Assembly (NCBI GenBank): GCA_004297445.1
Contig: SCUK01000077.1
Span: forward strand, 1 to 64,000
Length of the DNA: 64,000 nt
From: Anaerolineae bacterium
GTDB taxonomy: Bacteria; Chloroflexota; Anaerolineae; Anaerolineales; UBA11579
Direction of reading: 5' to 3'
In this document: positions 59,658-64,000 of the stretch, in pieces
How positions within the stretch are numbered: the stretch's first letter is position 1
How the letters are laid out: every line of letters begins with the position of its first letter
Program-made: the position numbers and the translations under genes
Notes under the pieces: generated by a model
What the model was told of the DNA's origin: nothing
Database searches by the model: none
Seen by the model: the letters and a program-made list of their open reading frames with translations, nothing else

Positions 59658-60341
59658 CTAGGAGACCGAGAAGAGGTTGGACCGACCCTGTTTCCCTGCG
59701 TGGCTTAATGCGCCGGCGGTGCGGAGGGTCCAGGTCATTTTCCCGGCGAGACTGGTGGGGATGCGCAAAGCTGCCGCCAGCTGGGCGTTGGTGAACGGTG
59801 CGGCCAGGCCGGGTGGGAGCAACGCGAGATAATCGGAGAGGCCGGAGAGGCGGTGCTCATCCATCACGTGGATAAGCCGCCTAGCGGTGATGCTCCAGTG
59901 ACGCCGCCGCCAGGAACCCTGGCCATCGTCGGTCCAGTCTTCCTCCATTTCAATGAAGAGGAGGGTGACTGTCAGGTTGGGATCGGGCAGCAGGTCGGCA
60001 ATGCGCAGAAGCTCGCGAAACGCGTCCTCGATGCAGGCCTGTTTGGGCGAACGGCGACGTGGCCGGGCGGTGCCATCGGCGTCGATGCGTTGTATCCACT
60101 TGAGGCGTGCCAGTGGGTGGATGAGGTTGACCGGGTAGCGTGGCAGAAGGGCGGCGATTTTGGGGCGGATGGCAGCAAGATTGCGGGTTTGAATTTCGAT
60201 GATTTGGCCGGGGCGAAGGATATCGATAATGTACCCGTCAAGCCCGATTTCAAGCTGGTCACCGGGGCGGGCAATATGTTGCTTTAGAGCGGCGTGCAGC
60301 GCACTTTCGCCCAGCGTTCCGATGGCGTTGGCCGGCGTCAT
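59658..60341 (-). CDS. Putative PD-(D/E)XK nuclease-like protein (DUF8091-like), unknown function
   Basis: 227 residues from the ATG at 60341; the track's start six codons earlier overlaps the -10. LESALHAALKQHIARPGDQLEIGLDGYIIDILRPGQIIEIQTRN looks like a restriction-endonuclease-like core: E, then D in DGYIIDI, then E-x-Q in EIQT instead of the usual ExK. The middle has RRRSPKQACIEDAFRELLRIADLL, and SWRRRHWSITARRLIHVM is also conserved in this family as I recall it. The C terminus (PFTNAQLAAALRIPTSLAGKMTWTLRTAGAL) looks like a winged helix. ATG is six bases after TACAAT without a Shine-Dalgarno sequence. Confidence 0.7.
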   Translation of the reverse strand: MTPANAIGTLGESALHAALKQHIARPGDQLEIGLDGYIIDILRPGQIIEIQTRNLAAIRPKIAALLPRYPVNLIHPLARLKWIQRIDADGTARPRRRSPKQACIEDAFRELLRIADLLPDPNLTVTLLFIEMEEDWTDDGQGSWRRRHWSITARRLIHVMDEHRLSGLSDYLALLPPGLAAPFTNAQLAAALRIPTSLAGKMTWTLRTAGALSHAGKQGRSNLFSVS

Positions 60342-60347
60342 GGGGTC

Positions 60348-60353
60348 ATTGTA
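60348..60353 (-). promoter_or_regulatory. -10 element of the 60341 gene (probable leaderless transcript)
   Basis: TACAAT on the minus strand, then GACCCC, then ATG at 60341. A TTGACC lies only 10 bases upstream of the -10, the same odd layout as at mobA. Confidence 0.5.
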
Positions 60354-60542
60354 TCCCAATGGGGGTCAAGAATTCTGACTTGAAACGCCGATATATTTTC
60401 CCCAAAAGTGCGGATTTTCAGGCTGGACTCATTGAAACAAAATCTTCCGGATGCTGCAAGGCGGCGGGTGTGTGATAGGTGTATAATCTGCGTGTTAGTT
60501 GGCCCTATACTGGTGAGGAACGTTCTACGGCGAGAACAACTT

Positions 60543-63227
60543 ATGCGACGATATCTTAGCATCCGTTGGAAGCTGCTGCTTCCATTCATCGTACTCATTG
60601 TCATGGTTCTGGTTGTGCTGTTGCCCGGTATCCGAACGTTGGCTGGCAACCGAATCGAAGGGGAGGCTGACCGGCGTTTGGGGACGCTGGCTGAATCGGT
60701 GGGTGCGCTCATCGTGGATTCGGAAAACCAGGCGTTTCTGAGCGCCAACTTTGCGGCGAATCTGAACGAACTGGTGCGGGCCGGGGACGATGTCGATGAA
60801 ATTGGGCCAATCCTTCAGACCACCAAAGAATCCCTGGGATTACAGGAACTGAGCTATTTTGGCTCCGACTACCAGCCGGGCGACCTGCCGCTGTATTATG
60901 GTGGACCGATTGTGGCGCGACGCCTTCAGGTGAGCGAGAAGACCACTCAATTGCGCGAGGCGTTGTTACGGGCAGTTGCGGAAAGCGGCATGACGACCAG
61001 CGGCGTCGTGTTGGCGCCGCAATCATCGCAAATCATTGGCGTGGCTCCGGTGGGTGGCGCCAACAACGGCATTGTGATGGCCGTGTTCTACATTGACGAA
61101 GCTTTTGTCCAGCGCATCAGCGATATCCTTGGGGCGGAGGTTGCTATCGTGGTGGACAACGCGATTGTGGCGAGCACCATCCCGATAGAAACTGGGTACG
61201 AAAGTCTGTTGACACTGGATTTCCTTGACCTTTCTGCTGGCCCCAGGGGTACCAATCTTTCGTTGGACGATGAAACCAGTCGTATGCTGGCGAGTACCCT
61301 GACGCTGGATGGCGATGAACAGGGCGTGGTGCTGGTTGCCCAGCCGACGCGCGATTTGTTACAAGTGCTTTCGGATATCCAATACCTTCTGCTGGTTTTC
61401 TCGATTGTGGTGGCGGTGAGCAGCCTGGTGTTTGGCCTAGGCATCCTTAGCAACTTCTCCAGGCCGATTCGCGAACTGGTGGAAGCCACAAACCGGGTAG
61501 CCGGAGGGGATTTCAATTACCGGCTGGTGCGGCTGCATAATTTTGTTAAAGATGAAATCATAGAACTCGGCGAGAATTTCAACACGATGACCGAGCGCCT
61601 GCACGGACTATATACCGGCCTGGAAGACCGGGTACAGGAACGGACGGAAGAATTGGAAGTGGCGCTGAGGGACCTTTCCGTGGCGCGTGACCAGGCGCTG
61701 GACGCCAGCCGAGCAAAAAGCACCTTCCTGGCGAACATGAGCCATGAACTGCGCACGCCGCTCAATGCCATCATCGGGTACAGCGAAATGCTGCTCGAAG
61801 ATGCGCAGGTGTCCGGTTATAACGACATGGAAAGCGACCTGGATCGCATCCTGGTTTCCAGCCGACACCTGCTGCAACTGATCAATGACGTGCTGGACCT
61901 TTCCAAGATCGAGGCCGGCAAGATGGATGTGTACCTCGAGACGTTTGACGTGCGGCTATTGGTGGGAGATACGGCCGGAACTGTGCAGACATTGATGAGC
62001 AAGAATTACAACGAATTCAAAGTAAATATGACCGGGGAATTGGGCGAGATGCTGTCGGATGCGACGAAAGTGCGGCAGGTGCTATTGAACCTGCTCAGCA
62101 ACTCGGCCAAGTTCACACAGAACGGCGTTATTACACTGGATGTGTGGCGCGAAAGTAACTGGCTGACCTTCCGGGTGGTGGACACCGGAATTGGTATGAC
62201 GCAGGAGCAAGTGGACCGGCTCTTTCAAGCGTTCCAGCAGGGGGATTCGTCAACGACGCGGAACTATGGGGGCACGGGCCTGGGCCTCGCCATTTGCAGG
62301 CACTACTGCCGCATGTTGGGCGGCGACATTGAAGTGCACAGCACCAAGGATGTGGGCTCCACGTTCACGGTGCGCGTTCCGGCGACGCTTGAACAGGTGA
62401 CGACGATGCCGGTGGAGTCCAAGCCGCGTAGCGACGAGGCTCGACCGCGCCCCGCTGGATTGGACACTAGCGCTGCCGATGGCCGGTGCACAGTGCTGGT
62501 TATCGACGACGACCCATCAGCACGCGACCTGATGGCCCGGTTCCTCGAGAAAGAGAATCTGCGAGTCATCACGGCGGAGAATGGCCGGTTGGGTCTTGAA
62601 ATGGCTCAGGAATTAAGACCGGATGTCATCACGCTAGATGTGGTGATGCCGGACCTGGACGGCTGGGCAATCCTCTCCACGATTAAGACGAACCCCGACC
62701 TGAAGGATATCCCGGTCATCATGGTGAGTATGCTGGGCGACCGGAATACCGGCTATATGTTGGGCGCGGCAGATTATCTCATCAAGCCGATTGACCGTGA
62801 ACAGCTTTCGCGTACGCTGCACAAATACCGCTGCGATGTGGGCGCGTGCAAATTATTGCTGGTGGAAGATGATGAGCCGACGCGTTCGATGATGCGCTCG
62901 TTGTTGACGCGCGAGGGGTGGCGCATTACCGAAGCTGAAAATGGCCGGGTGGGGCTGGACAAAGTGAAGAAAGAACTTCCGGACTTGATCCTACTGGACC
63001 TGATGATGCCGGAAATGGACGGCTTTGATTTCCTGCATGCTATCCGCACGGTGCCGGGAGCATCTACTGTGCCGGTGGTCATCCTGACGGCTAAGGACCT
63101 TACCGCGGAAGACCAACGGCGGTTGTCCGGCTATGTGGAATCGATTTATCAAAAAGGGTCTTACGCCAAGGAAGACTTGCTTTCGGAAATCCGCGACTTG
63201 ATTGCGGCACATACCAACACCAAATAG
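60543..63227 (+). CDS. Hybrid sensor histidine kinase with two receiver domains
   Basis: 894 residues from the ATG at 60543. The track's extra 45 residues cover the promoter region. TM1 (about 8-30), an outer sensor domain of about 250 residues of dCache-like size, TM2 (about 285-306), and HAMP (about 306-360) come first. HisKA has [23 protein letters not shown] (His near 401). HATPase has [37 protein letters not shown] and [18 protein letters not shown]. Receiver 1 (about 650-760, Asp in [12 protein letters not shown]) is followed by receiver 2 (about 775-890, Asp in [13 protein letters not shown]). It should feed the CheY-like protein and kinase that follow. Confidence 0.92.
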   Translation: MRRYLSIRWKLLLPFIVLIVMVLVVLLPGIRTLAGNRIEGEADRRLGTLAESVGALIVDSENQAFLSANFAANLNELVRAGDDVDEIGPILQTTKESLGLQELSYFGSDYQPGDLPLYYGGPIVARRLQVSEKTTQLREALLRAVAESGMTTSGVVLAPQSSQIIGVAPVGGANNGIVMAVFYIDEAFVQRISDILGAEVAIVVDNAIVASTIPIETGYESLLTLDFLDLSAGPRGTNLSLDDETSRMLASTLTLDGDEQGVVLVAQPTRDLLQVLSDIQYLLLVFSIVVAVSSLVFGLGILSNFSRPIRELVEATNRVAGGDFNYRLVRLHNFVKDEIIELGENFNTMTERLHGLYTGLEDRVQERTEELEVALRDLSVARDQALDASRAKSTFLANMSHELRTPLNAIIGYSEMLLEDAQVSGYNDMESDLDRILVSSRHLLQLINDVLDLSKIEAGKMDVYLETFDVRLLVGDTAGTVQTLMSKNYNEFKVNMTGELGEMLSDATKVRQVLLNLLSNSAKFTQNGVITLDVWRESNWLTFRVVDTGIGMTQEQVDRLFQAFQQGDSSTTRNYGGTGLGLAICRHYCRMLGGDIEVHSTKDVGSTFTVRVPATLEQVTTMPVESKPRSDEARPRPAGLDTSAADGRCTVLVIDDDPSARDLMARFLEKENLRVITAENGRLGLEMAQELRPDVITLDVVMPDLDGWAILSTIKTNPDLKDIPVIMVSMLGDRNTGYMLGAADYLIKPIDREQLSRTLHKYRCDVGACKLLLVEDDEPTRSMMRSLLTREGWRITEAENGRVGLDKVKKELPDLILLDLMMPEMDGFDFLHAIRTVPGASTVPVVILTAKDLTAEDQRRLSGYVESIYQKGSYAKEDLLSEIRDLIAAHTNTK

Positions 63228-63245
63228 AAAGCATCGAAGAGAGTC

Positions 63246-63617
63246 ATGGCGACAATACTGCTGGTTGAAGACAATGAAATGAACCGAGACATGCTGACCC
63301 GGCGCTTGCAGCGTACCGGGCACCAAGTATTGATTGCGACCAATGGCCAGGAGGGCTTGGACACGGCGCGCCAGGCGCGTCCCGATGTGGTGCTGATGGA
63401 TATGAGTCTGCCGGTGCTGGATGGCTGGGAGGCCAGCCGCCGCATGAAGAGTGACCCGGACCTGGGCGTGATTCCAATTATTGCGCTGACGGCGCATGCC
63501 ATGGCGGAAGACAGGCAGAAGGCCATTGACGCAGGCTGCGATGATTATCAGACCAAACCGATTGACTTCCCGATGCTGATGGAAAAAATTGAGCGGTTCC
63601 TGAAGCCTGCCGCTTAA
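63246..63617 (+). CDS. Single-domain CheY-like response regulator
   Basis: 123 residues with GAAGAGAG upstream. The receiver core is ILLVEDNEMNRD (acidic pocket), VVLMDMSLPVLDG (phospho-acceptor near residue 52), IIALTAHAM and CDDYQTKPID (conserved Lys). There is no output domain. Such receivers act as phosphotransfer intermediates or bind a target directly. It lies 18 bases after the hybrid kinase and eight bases before the next kinase. Confidence 0.93.
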   Translation: MATILLVEDNEMNRDMLTRRLQRTGHQVLIATNGQEGLDTARQARPDVVLMDMSLPVLDGWEASRRMKSDPDLGVIPIIALTAHAMAEDRQKAIDAGCDDYQTKPIDFPMLMEKIERFLKPAA

Positions 63618-63625
63618 CTCCCCGA

Positions 63626-64000
63626 ATGCACACGCAACAAGTTCAGTCTCCGAACGCAAAAGAATATTATTCACTTATGAGGCACGAACTGCGCACGCCG
63701 CTGAATGCCATTATTGGCTACGGCGAAATGCTGCAGGAAGACGCGCTCGATTACGGGTTGACTGAGTACCAGGAGTCCATCAACCAGGTGGTGGATTACG
63801 GCAAAGAACTCAACGCGATGGTGCAGGATTTGCTGACGACGCCTGACATCCGTGAAAACCCGGACGCGGTGGATGTGAGCGCTCTGCGGGGAAGCGTGGT
63901 GGAACGGCTGACGCCAACTGCGGAGAGCCTGATGGCTCTCAGCACACGACTGGTGTTGAAAGCCGGGGACGAAGACCAGACGCTGATGACGTCTAACCTG
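63626..64000 (+). CDS. Histidine kinase, N-terminal part (cut by window end)
   Basis: Not in the ORF track because no stop occurs before the window end. The ATG at 63626 follows the CheY stop by eight bases. Reading 125 codons gives a short N terminus without membrane helix, then the HisKA box [23 protein letters not shown]. The H-box is nearly identical to that of the hybrid kinase two genes upstream. The ATPase domain should lie beyond the window. It completes a kinase-receiver-kinase cluster, probably one operon. Confidence 0.8.
   Translation, partial: MHTQQVQSPNAKEYYSLMRHELRTPLNAIIGYGEMLQEDALDYGLTEYQESINQVVDYGKELNAMVQDLLTTPDIRENPDAVDVSALRGSVVERLTPTAESLMALSTRLVLKAGDEDQTLMTSNL

Noticed and set aside
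1-64000. CRISPR arrays, insertion sequences, integrases, attachment sites, prophage
   Set aside because: No regularly spaced direct repeats, transposase or integrase motifs, or phage structural genes found; the two tRNA genes show no flanking integration.

Overview
The window looks like a chromosomal segment from a GC-rich, probably Chloroflexota (Anaerolineae-like) bacterium. This placement is inferred from protein style only: large multi-GAF histidine kinases, a membrane-anchored TPR protein with a peptidase-like domain of a type I associate with Chloroflexi, DUF2652 and KimA/CASTOR-type proteins, and dispersed '...CTTCGCTCAGG...GAATGACAA' repeats. There is no rRNA or single-copy phylogenetic marker to fix it. 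I see no phage, transposase, integrase or CRISPR array. Gene density is high, many neighbours overlap by ATGA or TGATG, and several promoters fit TTGACN-N16/17-TANNNT.

Layout. (1) 123-5971, minus: an operon with a clear promoter encoding a GcvT-like folate-binding aminomethyltransferase, two paralogous phytoene-dehydrogenase-like FAD oxidoreductases, a Rieske mononuclear-iron oxygenase of the betaine/choline type, and a small zinc-finger-like protein. It looks like an oxidative N-demethylation pathway. (2) 6424-13311: an orphan class III cyclase-like protein, kynureninase, a divergent MarR regulator and a heterodimeric ABC exporter with one degenerate ATP site. (3) 13373-20094: tRNA-Asp, a Rel (p)ppGpp enzyme, MoeA, VKOR, a small Cys/acidic protein, the TPR/pseudo-peptidase and tRNA-Met. 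(4) 20165-35438, plus: glpD, ADP-forming acyl-CoA ligase, a FocA/NirC channel, MobA, a fused 2-oxoacid dehydrogenase E1, a histidine kinase, an aminotransferase, HflX, a tiny membrane protein, and an FAD/Fe-S D-lactate-dehydrogenase-like enzyme preceded by a strong terminator hairpin.

(5) 35619-44177, minus: a 4-GAF membrane histidine kinase, TatA, and a self-contained sigma-54 module: rpoN with an inserted zinc ribbon, an NtrB-like kinase, and an NtrC-like activator lacking its DNA-binding domain. A near-consensus sigma-54 promoter (TTGGCAC-N5-TTGCA) lies directly upstream of rpoN, with a sigma-70-type promoter between it and the gene, which suggests autoregulation. I consider this the most interesting system here. 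(6) 44448-49947: TrmFO, an M28 peptidase, a PIG-L deacetylase, RpiA and glucose-6-phosphate isomerase. (7) 50016-55610, minus: a cobalamin-riboswitch-controlled operon for B12/corrinoid import (BtuFCD) and nucleotide-loop assembly (CobT, CobS, CobU). (8) 55746-59555, minus: a KimA-like K+ transporter and a CASTOR/POLLUX-like channel. (9) 59658-64000: a putative PD-(D/E)XK-like protein and a phosphorelay group (hybrid kinase with two receivers, a CheY-like protein, and a second kinase cut by the window edge).

A recurring feature is a -10 hexamer exactly six bases before the ATG, with no Shine-Dalgarno sequence or only a weak G run between. It is seen at kynU, glpD, mobA and the 60341 gene and suggests leaderless mRNAs.
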